Source of the DNA: Pantoea sp. AS-PWVM4
Lineage (GTDB): Bacteria; Pseudomonadota; Gammaproteobacteria; Enterobacterales; Enterobacteriaceae
DNA length: 64,000 nt
Direction: 5' to 3'
Assembly: GCF_000468095.1 (NCBI RefSeq)
Contig: NZ_ASZC01000002.1
Span: 372,001 to 436,000 of the forward strand
The notes below the pieces were generated by a model that saw only the letters and a list, made by a program, of their open reading frames with translations, was not told the DNA's origin and did not search any database. Below are positions 22,398 to 33,940 of this stretch, piece after piece (within the stretch, counting starts at the first letter, position 1; each line of letters starts with the position of its first letter). The translations under genes and the position numbers were made by a program.

Positions 22398-23615
22398 ATG
22401 ACCCGCGCTGATTCCCTCTCTTTACAGACCGCTCGCAATCTCCATCTTGCCGCTCAGGGGCTGCTTCGGCCTGCCGGGCGGCGTGCCCGTTTCGCTGATA
22501 TTCATGCCACTATCCGTCAGATGTCATTGCTGCAAATTGACACCATCAATGTGGTGGCGCGCAGCCCCTATCTGGTGTTATTCAGCCGTCTGGGTGACTA
22601 CCCGATAACCTGGCTGGAAGAGTCGCTGGCATCGGGCGAGTTGTTTGAGTACTGGGCGCATGAAGCCTGTTTTATCCCGCGTGAAGACTACCCGCTGCTG
22701 CGCCATCGCATGCTCGATCCCTCGCGCCTTGGCTGGAAATATAACGCGCAGTGGGTTGAAGAGCATCAGCAGGAGATTGCCGACCTGCTGGAGCATATCA
22801 ACGCTAACGGTCCGGTGCGTGCCGCTGATTTTGCCACGGAAAAGCACAGTAAACCGGGCTGGTGGGCGTGGAAGCCGCATAAACGCCATCTGGAAAACTT
22901 GTTTAGTGCAGGGGAATTGATGGTGGTAGAACGCCGCAATTTCCATCGGGTGTATGACCTACAGCAACGGGTGATGCCGGACTGGGATGATGAGCAACAT
23001 GCGCTCAGTGAAGAGGACGCGGTGGTCAGTATGCTCAACCACAGCGCGCGTAGTCTGGGTATTTTCCGCCCCACCTGGTTGGCTGATTACTATCGGCTGA
23101 AGCGGGTTGCATTGAAACCCTGGCTTGAGGCCGCGCAGGAGCGGGGCGCGATTATTCCGGTGCAGGTTGAGCAACTGGGCGAGATGTGGCTGCATCATGA
23201 GTTACTCCCGCAACTGGAAAAATCGTCGGCAGCCACCCATACCGCGCTGCTTTCTCCCTTTGACCCGGTGGTATGGGATCGACGCCGGGCGCTGGAACTG
23301 TTCAATTTTGACTACCGCATCGAATGCTATACGCCAGCGGAGAAGCGTAAGTTCGGCTACTTTGTGCTGCCGGTTTTGCATCGTGGCGTACTGAAAGGTC
23401 GGCTCGATGCGAAGATGGATCGCCAGGCGCAGCAATTGGTGATCCGTGCTTTCTGGCTGGAGGAGGGGGTGCGTGTGACGGCCAGCTTTGTCAATGACGT
23501 TCAGCGTGCCATCACGCGATTTGCCCAATGGCAGGGGGCCAGTGAAGTGTTGATTGAGCAGGCACCATCGGCATTGCGTGCTGCCTGGTCAGATCGCTGG
23601 ACAATAACTGCGTAG
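22398..23615 (+). CDS. ycaQ: YcaQ/AlkZ-like winged-helix DNA glycosylase
   Basis: This 405-aa protein belongs to the HTH_42 family with AlkZ. E. coli YcaQ unhooks DNA interstrand crosslinks and removes some alkylated purines. Several winged-helix-like segments are expected across the chain. The conserved catalytic region [21 protein letters not shown] (about 45-65; QxD/Q-type motif) and [42 protein letters not shown] (about 285-330) match the family well. It starts 21 bp after lpxK and is followed by ycaR. Confidence 0.9.
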   Translation: MTRADSLSLQTARNLHLAAQGLLRPAGRRARFADIHATIRQMSLLQIDTINVVARSPYLVLFSRLGDYPITWLEESLASGELFEYWAHEACFIPREDYPLLRHRMLDPSRLGWKYNAQWVEEHQQEIADLLEHINANGPVRAADFATEKHSKPGWWAWKPHKRHLENLFSAGELMVVERRNFHRVYDLQQRVMPDWDDEQHALSEEDAVVSMLNHSARSLGIFRPTWLADYYRLKRVALKPWLEAAQERGAIIPVQVEQLGEMWLHHELLPQLEKSSAATHTALLSPFDPVVWDRRRALELFNFDYRIECYTPAEKRKFGYFVLPVLHRGVLKGRLDAKMDRQAQQLVIRAFWLEEGVRVTASFVNDVQRAITRFAQWQGASEVLIEQAPSALRAAWSDRWTITA

Positions 23616-23692
23616 TGGATTCCGGCACGTTGTCTCGCGCTACGCTATGGTATGCTTATTACCTGACGAATCGATCCGGTATGGAGGAGATT

Positions 23693-23875
23693 ATGGATCA
23701 CCGTTTGCTTGAAATTGTGGCCTGCCCAGTTTGCAATGGAAAACTGTACTACAACAAAGAACAGCAGGAGTTAATCTGCAAACCCGATGGGCTGGCATTC
23801 CCGGTGCGCGATGGTATTCCGGTATTACTGGAAAACGAAGCGCGAACCTTGTCTGTTGAAGAGATCCATCCATGA
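23693..23875 (+). CDS. ycaR: Trm112-family protein YcaR
   Basis: A 60-aa cytosolic protein of the UPF0434/Trm112 group. It has one CPVCNG motif at about 11-16 but lacks the second Cys pair of true zinc-binding Trm112 proteins. Its precise role is unknown; eukaryotic relatives activate methyltransferases. The ATG at 23693 has GGAGGAGA directly upstream, much better than the upstream start of the longer frame, and gives the family N-terminus MDHRLLEI. It overlaps kdsB by 4 bp (ATGA). Confidence 0.93.
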   Translation: MDHRLLEIVACPVCNGKLYYNKEQQELICKPDGLAFPVRDGIPVLLENEARTLSVEEIHP

Positions 23876-24621
23876 GTTTCGTCGCCATTATTCCGGCGCG
23901 CTACGCTTCGACGCGTCTGCCGGGCAAGCCATTGGTGGATATTCTTGGTAAACCGATGGTGGTGCATGTGATGGAACGTGCGCGTGAATCCGGTGCCGAA
24001 CGGGTGATTGTTGCCACGGATCATCCTGATGTTGCGGCGGCGGTAGAAGCGGCAGGTGGTGAAGTCTGCATGACGCGTGCTGACCATCATTCCGGTACCG
24101 AGCGCCTGGCGGAAGTGATTGAAAAATATCAGTTCCCGGATGACACCATCATTGTCAATGTGCAGGGTGACGAGCCGATGATCCCGCCAGCGATTGTGCG
24201 CCAGGTGGCGGCAAACCTGGCTGAGGCTGATGCGGGTATGGCGACCCTTGCGGTGCCCATCCGTGATGCGGAAGAAGCGTTCAACCCAAATGCGGTAAAA
24301 GTGGTTACTGATGCGCAGGGTTATGCACTTTACTTCTCGCGCGCCACCATTCCGTGGGATCGCGAGCGTTACGCGAAATCGCGCGAGCAGGCTGGCGATA
24401 CGCTGCTGCGTCATATTGGTATCTATGCTTACCGCGCAGGCTTTGTCCGTCGTTATATCTCGTGGCAACCCTGCCCGCTGGAGCAGATTGAGTTGCTCGA
24501 GCAGTTGCGTGTCTTGTGGTATGGCGAGAAGATCCATGTCGCCGTAGCAGAGACGGTGCCCAGCGTTGGTGTTGACACCCCGGAAGACCTGTTGCGCGTT
24601 CGCGCTGCCATGCAGGCTTAA
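23872..24621 (+). CDS. kdsB: 3-Deoxy-manno-octulosonate cytidylyltransferase
   Basis: KdsB activates KDO to CMP-KDO for transfer to lipid IVA in the LPS inner core. It is 249 aa (E. coli 248). The nucleotidyltransferase motif [14 protein letters not shown] lies at 8-21, and [12 protein letters not shown] (about 95-105) binds the metal and nucleotide. Other family blocks are [14 protein letters not shown] and [11 protein letters not shown]. The start overlaps the ycaR stop, so the two are translationally coupled. With msbA and lpxK upstream it forms an LPS cluster. Confidence 0.97.
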   Translation: MSFVAIIPARYASTRLPGKPLVDILGKPMVVHVMERARESGAERVIVATDHPDVAAAVEAAGGEVCMTRADHHSGTERLAEVIEKYQFPDDTIIVNVQGDEPMIPPAIVRQVAANLAEADAGMATLAVPIRDAEEAFNPNAVKVVTDAQGYALYFSRATIPWDRERYAKSREQAGDTLLRHIGIYAYRAGFVRRYISWQPCPLEQIELLEQLRVLWYGEKIHVAVAETVPSVGVDTPEDLLRVRAAMQA

Positions 24622-24630
24622 TCCCGCAGC

Positions 24631-24660
24631 GGCCAGCTTTTGCGGCTGGCCCTGCTGTTC
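24631..24660 (+). terminator. Hairpin after kdsB
   Basis: A 7-bp stem GGCCAGC/GCTGGCC with a TTTTGCG loop sits 9 bp after the kdsB stop. The trailing sequence is CTGCTGTTCTTTG, a poor U-tract, so termination is probably partial. Confidence 0.55.
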
Positions 24661-24733
24661 TTTGATCTGGCGCATCGCTCTGCGCTACCGTGACCTCCAG
24701 GATATTTAAGTCACTTTCTCAGGAGGATGACGC

Positions 24734-25627
24734 ATGGAACAGCTTCGCTCAGAACTCACGCTGGTGCTTGGTGAAAGCGTCGGCCGTCTTGAAACCATCA
24801 GTGAACAATCCCAATCGCGGCTTTACGCGTTGTATGACGCCGCCGATAAACCGATGCCGGTTGTCGCGAAATATTTCCGTCATCAGGGGCGCGCAGCGCT
24901 GGAAGCCAAAAAGCTGGCGATGCTGGGCCGCGATGGATTAATTGCAGTACCGGCGGTGTTTGGCCTGGTACTCAGCCAGCAGAAACCGGTACACGAAATG
25001 TTGCTGATGGCACGTCTCAATGGTGTGTCTGCCGAAGCGCCCGCGCGAACGGCTGCACGTTGGGAGCAGCTCTGCGAGCAGGTGGTTGAAGGCTTACTGG
25101 CGTGGCATCGCATTGACAGTCATGGACTGGTCGGCAGCATCGACAGCATTCAGGAAAACAACTGGCCTGCCTGGTATCAGCAGCGGGTCGAGGTGTTGTG
25201 GTCAACGTTAGGCTACCTGTCGCCCCCCGATTTCACCCTCGACGATCGGCAAATTCTGTTTCGTAGCCGTCAGCAACTGACCCGATTATTTCAGGGGTTT
25301 GACGATCCCTGCGTGCTGATCCACGGCAACTTGCGGCTGGCGAGCATCATGAAGGATGTGCGCAGTGATCAACTGGTGGCAATGACACAACCCGGCAATG
25401 TGTTGTGGGCGCCACGCGAATTTGAACTGATGCGGCTGGGTGACAACGGGGCAGAAGCCTCGCTGTTGCAGCACTATTTGCAGCGTGCACCGGTCGCAGA
25501 AGGATTTCTCTGGCGGCGCTGGCTGTATCAACTCTGGGATTGCATTGATACCCTGGTCAGCACCGGCCAGTTCGACCGTCCACGCTTTGATAACGCGCGT
25601 GAACAGTTACTCCCCTGGCTGGGATGA
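24734..25627 (+). CDS. ycbJ: YcbJ, aminoglycoside phosphotransferase-fold protein of unknown function
   Basis: A 297-aa protein matching E. coli YcbJ in length and throughout its sequence. The fold looks like the APH/choline-kinase family: an N-lobe with a candidate lysine in VVAKYFRH (about 43-50), then VLIHGNLRLASIMKD at about 194-208 where kinases have the Brenner motif HGDxxxxN. Here the catalytic Asp is Asn199 and the distal Asn is not conserved, so it may be a pseudokinase. The substrate is unknown. Its 3' end overlaps the end of elyC on the other strand by 21 bp. Confidence 0.88.
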   Translation: MEQLRSELTLVLGESVGRLETISEQSQSRLYALYDAADKPMPVVAKYFRHQGRAALEAKKLAMLGRDGLIAVPAVFGLVLSQQKPVHEMLLMARLNGVSAEAPARTAARWEQLCEQVVEGLLAWHRIDSHGLVGSIDSIQENNWPAWYQQRVEVLWSTLGYLSPPDFTLDDRQILFRSRQQLTRLFQGFDDPCVLIHGNLRLASIMKDVRSDQLVAMTQPGNVLWAPREFELMRLGDNGAEASLLQHYLQRAPVAEGFLWRRWLYQLWDCIDTLVSTGQFDRPRFDNAREQLLPWLG

Positions 25628-26392
25628 GGTGAGGTCATCACCGCGCAGTGCCTGCCACGCCTGCCCCAGGGTTTCATAAATTGCCCGCTCGCTATGGCTG
25701 AGCCACAACGGTGAAGGGATCGCGCGCTCCCAGCCGTTTAATGGCGAGGTGATGGCCAGTTGATTAGCCGGGGCGGCCAGTGGATTAAGTCCGGCACGCT
25801 GGAAGAACTGCATCGCCCGTGGCAGATGATTGGCGGATGTCACCAGCAGGAAGGGATGTTGCCCCACGGCGATTTTTACGGCCTGCGCTTCTTCCCGGGT
25901 ATCTTTAGGCTGGTCCAGCACGATAATTGCGCTGTCGGGGACGCCGAGGCTCTCCGCCACCATCGCCGCCACGCGGCCATTGCTCATGGGGTTATTCCCT
26001 GCTGCCGCGCCGGTAAAAATCATCTTCGCCTGCGGATAACGTCGCCATTGACGCACCCCTTCAGCCACCCGAGGCAGACTATTCCCAATCAGGTTCGAAC
26101 TGGGTGCCCATTCCGGATTAAAGGTGTATCCGCCACCCAACACCACGATATAATCGACGCTGACAGAACGGTTCCAGGTCGGATAGGCCTTTTCCAGTGG
26201 CAGCAACAGGCGATCGGCTACCGGTTGCAGGCTGAGTAACAGCAGCAACAGCCAACTGATTGATATCAGGATTTTGCCGCTTTTCTGCCAGCGGCTGAAC
26301 CAGAGCAATAAAAGTCCGGCTGCCATCAACGACAGCAGCAGTGGCAAGGGCAGTAACATTCCCCCGATCACTTTTTTTAACGTGAAAAACAT
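25607..26392 (-). CDS. elyC: Envelope biogenesis factor ElyC (DUF218)
   Basis: ElyC is an inner-membrane protein needed for peptidoglycan assembly at low temperature in E. coli, thought to act on undecaprenyl-phosphate carrier metabolism. The 261-aa protein has two N-terminal membrane segments (about 8-30 and 36-57) and a periplasmic DUF218 domain beginning DYIVVLGGGY. DUF218 blocks ANHLPRAMQFFQRAGL and DTREEAQAVK are present. I use the ATG at 26392, which has AGGAG 8-10 nt upstream and matches E. coli length (259 aa), not the longer open frame. It diverges from cmoM. Confidence 0.92.
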   Translation of the reverse strand: MFFTLKKVIGGMLLPLPLLLSLMAAGLLLLWFSRWQKSGKILISISWLLLLLLSLQPVADRLLLPLEKAYPTWNRSVSVDYIVVLGGGYTFNPEWAPSSNLIGNSLPRVAEGVRQWRRYPQAKMIFTGAAAGNNPMSNGRVAAMVAESLGVPDSAIIVLDQPKDTREEAQAVKIAVGQHPFLLVTSANHLPRAMQFFQRAGLNPLAAPANQLAITSPLNGWERAIPSPLWLSHSERAIYETLGQAWQALRGDDLTSSQPGE

Positions 26393-26516
26393 CGAAAATT
26401 GCTCCTTTTGGCCGAAAAAACAGCAGCCAGACACTAACCACGGGATGAAAGGTTCATTCTTATTGCGCCTGTGACAAAATAGCACAAGTTGAAGGCAGCA
26501 GAACGGAGCGACCAGC

Positions 26517-27287
26517 ATGCAGGATCGTAACTTTGACGATCTCGCGGAGAGATTTTCAAAGAACATATATGGCACCAAAAAAGGCATGGTGCGTCAGGCG
26601 ATCCTGTGGGATGAGCTGGATACGTTGTTGCCGACGCTGCCCGCCGGGCCGCTGTCGGTGCTGGATGCCGGTGGCGGAGTAGGGCAAATTTCCAGCGGTC
26701 TGGCGGCGCGCGGCCATCAGGTGTTGTTGTGTGATCTGTCTGCGGAGATGTTGAAGCTGGCGGAAGCGCATGCCCTTGCCGAGGGTGTGAGCCACAACAT
26801 GCAATTCAAACAAATTAGCGCGCAACAGGTCGGCGAACATTTGGATAAACCAGTTGATCTGGTATTGTTTCACGCTGTGCTGGAATGGGTCGCGCAACCC
26901 GAGGTGGTATTGCAGGCGTTATGGCACACCCTGAAGCCCGGTGGCGTGTTGTCGCTGATGTTTTTTAATCGCCATGCCTTAACCATGCGCCTGCTGACCC
27001 TTGGCAATTTCGGCTATCTACAGGCCAATATGTCCAAGCGCAAGAAGCGCACGCTGTCGCCCGATTACCCACGCGATCCCGAAGAGGTGTATCGCTGGCT
27101 GACAGATTGTGGATTTGAGATTGAACAGCGCGCTGGCATTCGTGTCTTTTGTGACTACATGAAAGAACAGTCTGCCGCCGTGAAAGACGTTGAGTCCATT
27201 ATTGAGATGGAACGGCGCTACTGTCGCCAGGAGCCCTTTTTAAGTTTAGGGCGTTATATCCATGTGACCGCGCGCAAACCCAGGTAG
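26517..27287 (+). CDS. cmoM: tRNA 5-carboxymethoxyuridine methyltransferase CmoM
   Basis: CmoM (formerly SmtA) methylates cmo5U34 to mcmo5U in several tRNAs, using S-adenosylmethionine. The 256-aa protein has SAM motif [10 protein letters not shown] at 48-56, the acidic post-I residue in [11 protein letters not shown], and [11 protein letters not shown] as motif IV. The C-terminal block [20 protein letters not shown] is typical of CmoM. It lies 11 bp upstream of mukF, so it is the first gene of the cmoM-mukFEB operon. Confidence 0.95.
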   Translation: MQDRNFDDLAERFSKNIYGTKKGMVRQAILWDELDTLLPTLPAGPLSVLDAGGGVGQISSGLAARGHQVLLCDLSAEMLKLAEAHALAEGVSHNMQFKQISAQQVGEHLDKPVDLVLFHAVLEWVAQPEVVLQALWHTLKPGGVLSLMFFNRHALTMRLLTLGNFGYLQANMSKRKKRTLSPDYPRDPEEVYRWLTDCGFEIEQRAGIRVFCDYMKEQSAAVKDVESIIEMERRYCRQEPFLSLGRYIHVTARKPR

Positions 27288-27298
27288 AAGGACCAACT

Positions 27299-28621
27299 AT
27301 GAGCGATTTTTCCCAGACGGTGCCCGAACTGGTGGCATGGGCGCGCAAGAACGATTTTTCGCTTGCGCTGCCGGTTGAACGTCTGGCGTTTTTGCTGGCT
27401 ATCGCCACCCTGAACGGTGAGCGGATGGACGGTGAGATGAGTGAAGGCGAGTTGATTGACGCATTTCGTCATGTCAGTAAAGCGTTCGAACAAACCCACG
27501 AAACCGTTCAGGTGCGTGCCAATAACGCCATCAACGATATGGTGCGGCAGCGTCTGCTCAACCGTTTTACCAGCGAACTGACGGAAGGCCATGCGATTTA
27601 CCGCCTGACGCCGTTGGCTATCGGTATCACCGACTACTATATTCGCCAGCGTGAGTTTTCCACCCTGCGTCTGTCGATGCAGCTGTCGATCGTGGCGCAA
27701 GAGCTGAAACGTGCGGCGGATGCTGCGGAAGAAGACGGTGATGAATTTCACTGGCATCGCAACGTGTTTGCGCCGCTGAAATATTCGGTGGCGGAGATCT
27801 TCGACAGTATCGACATGACGCAACGCCTGATGGATGAACAGCAGCAGGCGGTGAAGACCGATATCGCCGATCTGCTGAACAAAGACTGGCGCGCGGCGAT
27901 CTCCAGTTGTGAAATGCTGCTGTCAGAAACCTCCGGCACCCTGCGTGAGTTGCAGGATACGCTGGAGGCGGCGGGCGATAAGTTGCAGGCCAATCTGCTG
28001 CGTATCCAGGACGCTACCCTGAGCAGCCCGGATCTCGGTTTTGTCGACAAGCTGGTGTTTGATCTGCAAAACAAGCTGGACCGCATTATCAGCTGGGGCC
28101 AGCAGGCTATTGACCTGTGGATCGGTTATGACCGCCATGTTCACAAATTCATTCGTACCGCCATCGACATGGACAAGAACCGCGTGTTCGCCCAGCGTTT
28201 ACGTTTGTCGGTACAAAACTATTTCGACCAACCCTGGGCGCTGACCTACGCCAACGCTGACCGCCTTTTTGATATGCGCGACGAAGAGATGACGCTGCGT
28301 AACGACGAGGTGATGGGCGAGCTGCCGGCGGAGCTGGAGTACGAAGAGTTTAACGAGATTCGTGAGCAGCTGGCGGCGATGATTGAAGAAGCCTTACAGG
28401 TGTATAAGCAGGAACACAAACCCCTTAACCTCGCGACGGTGATGCGTGACTATCTGGCGCAATATCCGCGCGCGCGTCATTTTGATCTGGCGCGCATTGT
28501 CATCGATCAGGCGGTTCGTCTTGGCGTCGCCGAGGCTGATTTAGCCGGTCTGCCTGCGGAATGGCAGACCATTAATGAATACGGAGCCAAGGTGCAGGCA
28601 CATGTCATCGACAAATATTGA
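27299..28621 (+). CDS. mukF: Chromosome partition protein MukF (kleisin)
   Basis: MukF is the kleisin of the MukBEF condensin: it bridges the MukB ATPase heads and recruits MukE. The 440-aa protein begins with a winged-helix dimerisation domain ([22 protein letters not shown]). A long helical middle region and a C-terminal winged helix that contacts the MukB cap follow. Length equals E. coli MukF. The 3' end overlaps mukE by 20 bp. Confidence 0.97.
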   Translation: MSDFSQTVPELVAWARKNDFSLALPVERLAFLLAIATLNGERMDGEMSEGELIDAFRHVSKAFEQTHETVQVRANNAINDMVRQRLLNRFTSELTEGHAIYRLTPLAIGITDYYIRQREFSTLRLSMQLSIVAQELKRAADAAEEDGDEFHWHRNVFAPLKYSVAEIFDSIDMTQRLMDEQQQAVKTDIADLLNKDWRAAISSCEMLLSETSGTLRELQDTLEAAGDKLQANLLRIQDATLSSPDLGFVDKLVFDLQNKLDRIISWGQQAIDLWIGYDRHVHKFIRTAIDMDKNRVFAQRLRLSVQNYFDQPWALTYANADRLFDMRDEEMTLRNDEVMGELPAELEYEEFNEIREQLAAMIEEALQVYKQEHKPLNLATVMRDYLAQYPRARHFDLARIVIDQAVRLGVAEADLAGLPAEWQTINEYGAKVQAHVIDKY

Positions 28622-29321
28622 ACAAGTGATGCCAGTCAAACTGGCGCTGGCACTGGCAAATCCCCTTTTTCCTGCGCTCGATAGCCAGTTACGCGCAGGA
28701 CGCCATATTGGCATCGAAGAGCTGGATAATCATGCTTTCCTGATGGATTACCAGGAGTATCTGGAAGAGTTTTATGCGCGTTACAACGTGGAACTGATCC
28801 GCGCGCCGGAAGGTTTTTTCTATTTGCGCCCGCGTTCAACCACGCTGATCCCGCGCTCGGTACTGTCCGAGCTGGATATGATGGTCGGCAAAATCCTGTG
28901 TTACCTCTATCTCAGCCCGGAACGTCTTGCCAACGAAGGTATTTTCACCCAGCAGGAGCTGTACGATGAGCTGCTGTCGCTGGCGGATGAGAGCAAACTG
29001 CTCAAGCTGGTGAATCAGCGCTCCACCGGTTCTGACCTCGATCGTGCCAAGTTGCAGGAGAAGATGCGCGCTTCACTGAACCGCCTGCGTCGTCTCGGCA
29101 TGGTGTGGTTTATGGGCAATGACAGCAGCAAATTCCGTATCACCGAATCGGTGTTCCGGTTCGGGGCGGATGTGCGCAGCGGTGATGATGCCCGCGAAGC
29201 GCAGCTGCGTCTGATTCGCGATGGTGAAGCCATGCTGATTACAACTGCTCCGGCCACCGAAGAAAGCGACAACGACGCCGAGAATGAAGCGAGTGATAAC
29301 GCGGAGGATGAACAGGCATGA
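28602..29321 (+). CDS. mukE: Chromosome partition protein MukE
   Basis: MukE is the KITE-type subunit that binds MukF and modulates the MukB ATPase. The 239-aa protein starts [15 protein letters not shown]. It has two winged-helix domains in conserved sequence such as [35 protein letters not shown]. The last ~25 residues are very acidic ([19 protein letters not shown]) and a few residues longer than in E. coli. I use the ATG at 28602, inside mukF, rather than the upstream in-frame start, on family alignment. mukB overlaps its stop by 4 bp. Confidence 0.96.
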   Translation: MSSTNIEQVMPVKLALALANPLFPALDSQLRAGRHIGIEELDNHAFLMDYQEYLEEFYARYNVELIRAPEGFFYLRPRSTTLIPRSVLSELDMMVGKILCYLYLSPERLANEGIFTQQELYDELLSLADESKLLKLVNQRSTGSDLDRAKLQEKMRASLNRLRRLGMVWFMGNDSSKFRITESVFRFGADVRSGDDAREAQLRLIRDGEAMLITTAPATEESDNDAENEASDNAEDEQA

Positions 29322-32300
29322 TTGAACGCGGTAAATTTCGTTCGCTAACGCTGATCAACTGGAACGGCTTCTTTGCCCGTACCTTTGATCTTGATGAATT
29401 GGTGACCACGCTGTCAGGCGGCAACGGTGCGGGTAAATCCACCACGATGGCGGCCTTTGTCACGGCGTTGATTCCGGATCTGACGCTGCTGCATTTCCGT
29501 AACACCACCGAAGCCGGGGCGACCTCCGGTTCGCGCGACAAAGGTTTGCACGGTAAATTGCGTGCGGGCGTCTGCTATGCGGTGCTGGATGTCGTCAACT
29601 CACGTCATCAGCGCGTAGTGGTGGGCGTGCGTCTGCAACAGGTCGCCGGGCGTGATAAGAAGGTGGATATCAAGCCGTTCAGCATTCACGGCCTGCCCAC
29701 CGATACACAACCTACCGATATCCTGACTGAGATCCTCGGCAGTCGTCAGGCGCGCGTGTTGCCACTGACCGAAGTGAAAGATCGTGTCGAGGCGCAGGAA
29801 GGCGTGCAGTTCCGCCAGTACAGCTCGGTAACGGATTATCATGCCACGCTGTTCGAACTTGGCGTGGTGCCGCGCCGCCTGCGTACCGCGGGCGATCGCA
29901 GCAAATTCTATCGTCTGATTGAAGCGTCGTTATACGGCGGTATCTCCAGCGCCATTACCCGATCGTTACGTGATTACCTGCTGCCGGAAAACAGCGGCGT
30001 GCGTAAAGCCTTCCAGGATATGGAAGCGGCACTGCGTGAAAACCGCATGACGCTGGAAGCGATTCGCGTTACCCAGTCAGACCGCGATTTGTTTAAGCAT
30101 TTGATCTCCGAAGCGACCAGCTACGTTTCGGCGGATTACATGCGTCACGCCAATGAACGTCGCATCCACCTGGATGGCGCATTGCAACTGCGTAATGAGC
30201 TGTTTACCAGCCGTAACCAACTGGCGTCGGAACAGTATCGCCACATCGAAATGGCGCGAGAGCTTTCTGAGCACAGCGGTGCGGAAAACGATCTGGAAAC
30301 CGATTATCAGGCAGCCAGCGATCACCTGAATCTGGTGCAGACGGCGATGCGTCAGCAGGAGAAGATCGAGCGTTACGATTCCGATCTGGAAGAGCTGACT
30401 TACCGTCTCGAAGAGCAGAACGAGGTGGTGGCTGAAGCGCGTGAAGTACATGAAGAAAATGAAGCACGCGCCGAAGCGGCAGAAGTGGAAGTGGATGAGC
30501 TGAAAAGCCAACTGGCCGACTTCCAGCAGGCGCTGGATGTGCAGCAAACCCGAGCCATTCAGTATCAACAGGCATTGCAGGCACTGGATAAAGCCCGTGC
30601 GCAGTGTCAATTGCCGGATCTGTCCATCGACAACGCTGCGGAGTGGCAGGAAACTTTTCAGGCTCGCGAAGAAGAAGCGACCGAAAAACTGTTGCGTCTG
30701 GAACAGAAACTCAGCGTTGCTGAAGCGGCGCACAGCCAATTTGAACAGGCACTGGCGCTGGTTATCAGCATTGCTGGTGACGTTAACCGTCAGGATGCCT
30801 GGCAGGTCGGGCGTGAATTGCTGCGTGATGCGGCCAATCAGCGTCATCATGCCGAACAACTCTCCTCGCTGCGTCTGCGTCTGAACGAGCTGGAACAGCG
30901 TCTGCGCGAGCAGAACGAAGCCGAGCGTCTGCTGGCTGAATTCTGTAAGCGTCAGGGGCAGCAATATGATGCCGATGCGCTGGAAGGCTTACAGCGTGAG
31001 CTGGAAGCGCAGATCGAACAGCTGAGCAGCAGCGTTGCCGATGCCGGTGAACGTCGTATGCTGATGCGTCAGGAGCTGGAGCAACTGCGTGAGCGTATCA
31101 CCGCGCTGACCGCGCGCGCGCCGCACTGGCTGGCTGCGCAGGAGATCCTGACGCAGCTGAGCGAGCAAACCGGACAGCAGCTGACCAGCAGCCAGCAAAT
31201 CACCGAATTTATGCAGCAGTTGCTGGAGCGCGAGCGCGAAACCACCGTCGAACGTGATGAGGTGGCGGCACGTAAACGTGATGTTGAGAAGCAAATCGAA
31301 CGTCTCAGCCAGCCGGGTGGTGCAGAAGATGCTCGTCTGACGCAGCTTGCTGAGCGTTTTGGCGGCGTATTGCTGTCTGAAATTTATGATGATGTCACGC
31401 TGGACGATGCGCCGTACTTCTCCGCGCTTTATGGTCCATCGCGCCATGCGATTGTGGTGCCGGATCTCTCACTGGTGCGTGAGCTGCTGAATGGCCTGGA
31501 AGATTGCCCGGAAGATCTCTATCTGATTGAAGGGGATCCGCAGTCATTTGATGACAGCGTTTTCGGCGTTGATGAGCTGGAAAACGCGGTAGTGGTGAAG
31601 GTGGCCGAGCGTCAGTGGCGCTACTCCCGCTTCCCGAAGGTGCCGCTATTTGGCCGTGCCGCGCGTGAGAATCAGCTGGAGCTGTTAAACAACGAACGCG
31701 ATCAACTGGCGGAACGTTATGCAACGCTCTCCTTTGATGTGCAGAAAACCCAGCGCCTGCATCAGTCATTCAGCCGCTTTATCGGCAGCCATTTAGCGGT
31801 AGCGTTTGACGAAGACCCGGAAGCATTGATTCGCCAGCTCAACAGCCGCCGCGGCGAACTGGAACGCGCGCTGAGTCAGCATGAAAACGATAACCAACAG
31901 CAGCGCATGCAGTACGAACAGGCGAAAGAGGGCGTGGCCCAACTGAACCGCCTGCTGCCGCGTGTGACGCTGCTGCTGGATGATACGCTGGCGGATCGCT
32001 GTGAAGAGATCCGTGAGCGCGTCGAAGAAGCACAGGAAGCGGCGCGTTTCCTGCATCAGCACAGTAATAAACTCGGCAAACTGGAGCCGCTGCTGCCGGT
32101 GCTACAGAGCGATCCGCAGCAGCACGATCAGCTGGAGCGTGATTATCAGCAGGCGCAGCAGTTGCAGCGCGAGGCGCGTCAGCAGGCGTTTGCGCTCACC
32201 GAAGTGGTTCAGCGTCGCGCACATTTCAGCTACGAAGACTCGGCTGGCATGCTTACCGGTAACAGCGATCTCAACGAGAAGTTACGTCAGCGCCTTGAGC

Positions 32301-33784
32301 AGGCAGAGGGCGAGCGCAGTCGCGCCCGCGAACGTCTGCGTGAACATCAGGCTCAGTTGACGCAATATTCTCAGGTACTGGCTTCGCTGAAAAGTTCGTA
32401 TGACGCTAAACGCGACATGTTGAAAGAGTTGCAGCAGGAGATGCAGGACATCGGTGTGCATGCCGATGCCAGCGCCGAGGAGCGTGCACGCGCCCGCCGC
32501 GATGAACTCTATACCGCGTTAAGCCATAACCGTGCGCGTCGTAACCAGTTGGAAAAACAGCTCACTTTCTGCGAAGCAGAAATGGACAGCCTACAGAAGA
32601 AATTGCGCAAGCTGGAGCGTGATTATCACCAGATACGCGAGCAGGTTGTCACGGCGAAAGCGGGCTGGTGCGCGGTGCTGCGCCTGGTGAAAGAAAATGG
32701 TGTCGAGCGACGCCTGCATCGTCGTGAACTGGCTTATCTGAGCGGCGATGAATTGCGTTCAATGTCGGATAAGGCGTTGGGCGCCCTGCGTCTGGCGGTG
32801 GCGGATAACGAACATCTCCGCGATGTATTGCGGATGTCGGAAGATCCGAAACGTCCGGAGCGTAAAATTCAGTTCTTTATCGCGGTCTACCAGCATCTGC
32901 GTGAACGTATTCGTCAGGACATCATTCGTACCGATGATCCGGTGGAAGCGATTGAGCAGATGGAGATTGAGCTGAACCGCCTGACGGAGGAGCTGACGGC
33001 GCGCGAGCAGACGCTGGCGATCAGTTCGCGCAGCGTCGCCAACATCATTCGTAAAACCATTCAGCGTGAGCAGAACCGTATTCGTCAGCTTAACCAGGGC
33101 TTGCAAGCGGTCAGTTTTGGTCAGGTGCGCAGCGTGCGGCTGAACGTGAACGTGCGTGAAACGCACTCGATGCTGCTGGAAACGCTGTCAGAGGAACACG
33201 AACAGCATCAGGATCTGTTTAACAGCAATCGCCTGACCTTCTCTGAAGCGCTGGCGAAGTTGTATCAGCGCCTGAATCCACAAATCGATATGGGCCAGCG
33301 TACGCCACAGACCATTGGTGAAGAGCTGCTCGATTACCGCAACTACCTGGAGATGGAGGTTGAGGTTAACCGTGGCTCCGATGGCTGGCTACGCGCGGAA
33401 AGTGGTGCGCTCTCAACCGGTGAAGCGATCGGTACCGGTATGTCGATTCTGGTGATGGTGGTGCAGAGCTGGGAAGAGGAGTCACGCCGTTTGCGTGGCA
33501 AAGATATTTCCCCATGCCGTCTGCTGTTCCTCGATGAAGCCGCGCGTCTTGATGCGCGTTCCATCGCCACCTTGTTTGAGTTGTGCGAGCGTCTGGAAAT
33601 GCAGTTGGTGATTGCCGCCCCGGAAAATATCAGTCCGGAAAAAGGGACCACTTATAAACTGGTGCGTAAGGTGTTTAACAACACCGAACACGTTCATGTA
33701 GTGGGCCTGCGTGGCTTCTCAGCGGATCCGGCACCGGTGAAGCGAGAAAATAACGCGCCGGACCTGGAAACAGAAAATTCGTAG
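29318..33784 (+). CDS. mukB: Chromosome partition protein MukB (SMC-like condensin)
   Basis: MukB is the SMC-like ATPase that compacts and segregates the chromosome with MukE and MukF. It has 1,488 aa (E. coli 1,486). Walker [10 protein letters not shown] lies at 34-42. Long Glu/Arg/Gln-rich coiled coils run from about 230 to 650 and from about 780 to 1,230, with a globular hinge between them ([22 protein letters not shown] near 690-720). The signature [10 protein letters not shown] (about 1,365) and Walker [12 protein letters not shown] (about 1,402) complete the ATPase head. It overlaps mukE by ATGA, and a terminator follows. Confidence 0.98.
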   Translation: MIERGKFRSLTLINWNGFFARTFDLDELVTTLSGGNGAGKSTTMAAFVTALIPDLTLLHFRNTTEAGATSGSRDKGLHGKLRAGVCYAVLDVVNSRHQRVVVGVRLQQVAGRDKKVDIKPFSIHGLPTDTQPTDILTEILGSRQARVLPLTEVKDRVEAQEGVQFRQYSSVTDYHATLFELGVVPRRLRTAGDRSKFYRLIEASLYGGISSAITRSLRDYLLPENSGVRKAFQDMEAALRENRMTLEAIRVTQSDRDLFKHLISEATSYVSADYMRHANERRIHLDGALQLRNELFTSRNQLASEQYRHIEMARELSEHSGAENDLETDYQAASDHLNLVQTAMRQQEKIERYDSDLEELTYRLEEQNEVVAEAREVHEENEARAEAAEVEVDELKSQLADFQQALDVQQTRAIQYQQALQALDKARAQCQLPDLSIDNAAEWQETFQAREEEATEKLLRLEQKLSVAEAAHSQFEQALALVISIAGDVNRQDAWQVGRELLRDAANQRHHAEQLSSLRLRLNELEQRLREQNEAERLLAEFCKRQGQQYDADALEGLQRELEAQIEQLSSSVADAGERRMLMRQELEQLRERITALTARAPHWLAAQEILTQLSEQTGQQLTSSQQITEFMQQLLERERETTVERDEVAARKRDVEKQIERLSQPGGAEDARLTQLAERFGGVLLSEIYDDVTLDDAPYFSALYGPSRHAIVVPDLSLVRELLNGLEDCPEDLYLIEGDPQSFDDSVFGVDELENAVVVKVAERQWRYSRFPKVPLFGRAARENQLELLNNERDQLAERYATLSFDVQKTQRLHQSFSRFIGSHLAVAFDEDPEALIRQLNSRRGELERALSQHENDNQQQRMQYEQAKEGVAQLNRLLPRVTLLLDDTLADRCEEIRERVEEAQEAARFLHQHSNKLGKLEPLLPVLQSDPQQHDQLERDYQQAQQLQREARQQAFALTEVVQRRAHFSYEDSAGMLTGNSDLNEKLRQRLEQAEGERSRARERLREHQAQLTQYSQVLASLKSSYDAKRDMLKELQQEMQDIGVHADASAEERARARRDELYTALSHNRARRNQLEKQLTFCEAEMDSLQKKLRKLERDYHQIREQVVTAKAGWCAVLRLVKENGVERRLHRRELAYLSGDELRSMSDKALGALRLAVADNEHLRDVLRMSEDPKRPERKIQFFIAVYQHLRERIRQDIIRTDDPVEAIEQMEIELNRLTEELTAREQTLAISSRSVANIIRKTIQREQNRIRQLNQGLQAVSFGQVRSVRLNVNVRETHSMLLETLSEEHEQHQDLFNSNRLTFSEALAKLYQRLNPQIDMGQRTPQTIGEELLDYRNYLEMEVEVNRGSDGWLRAESGALSTGEAIGTGMSILVMVVQSWEEESRRLRGKDISPCRLLFLDEAARLDARSIATLFELCERLEMQLVIAAPENISPEKGTTYKLVRKVFNNTEHVHVVGLRGFSADPAPVKRENNAPDLETENS

Positions 33785-33825
33785 CGGGAATTGTGGTTAA
33801 AATTCATCGCTACAGTTAATGTGTA

Positions 33826-33862
33826 AACGGCATTTGCTACCAGAGGCAAATGCCGTTTTTAT
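33826..33862 (+). terminator. Terminator of the cmoM-mukFEB operon
   Basis: The stem CGGCATTTGC/GCAAATGCCG (10 bp, flanked by AAA/TTT) has an 8-nt loop and ends in TTTTT. It starts about 40 bp after the mukB stop. Confidence 0.92.
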
Positions 33863-33940
33863 TTGTATACTCAAAAATATGTATAAGGTAGTACACAGCA
33901 TAGCGAGTCGGCTGTGTCTTAGGCGAGAAGGGGGCCAGGG

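Noticed and set aside
30077-30964. 295-codon minus-strand frame opposite mukB
   Set aside because: Low-complexity reading of the reverse of a coiled-coil coding region; no gene signals.
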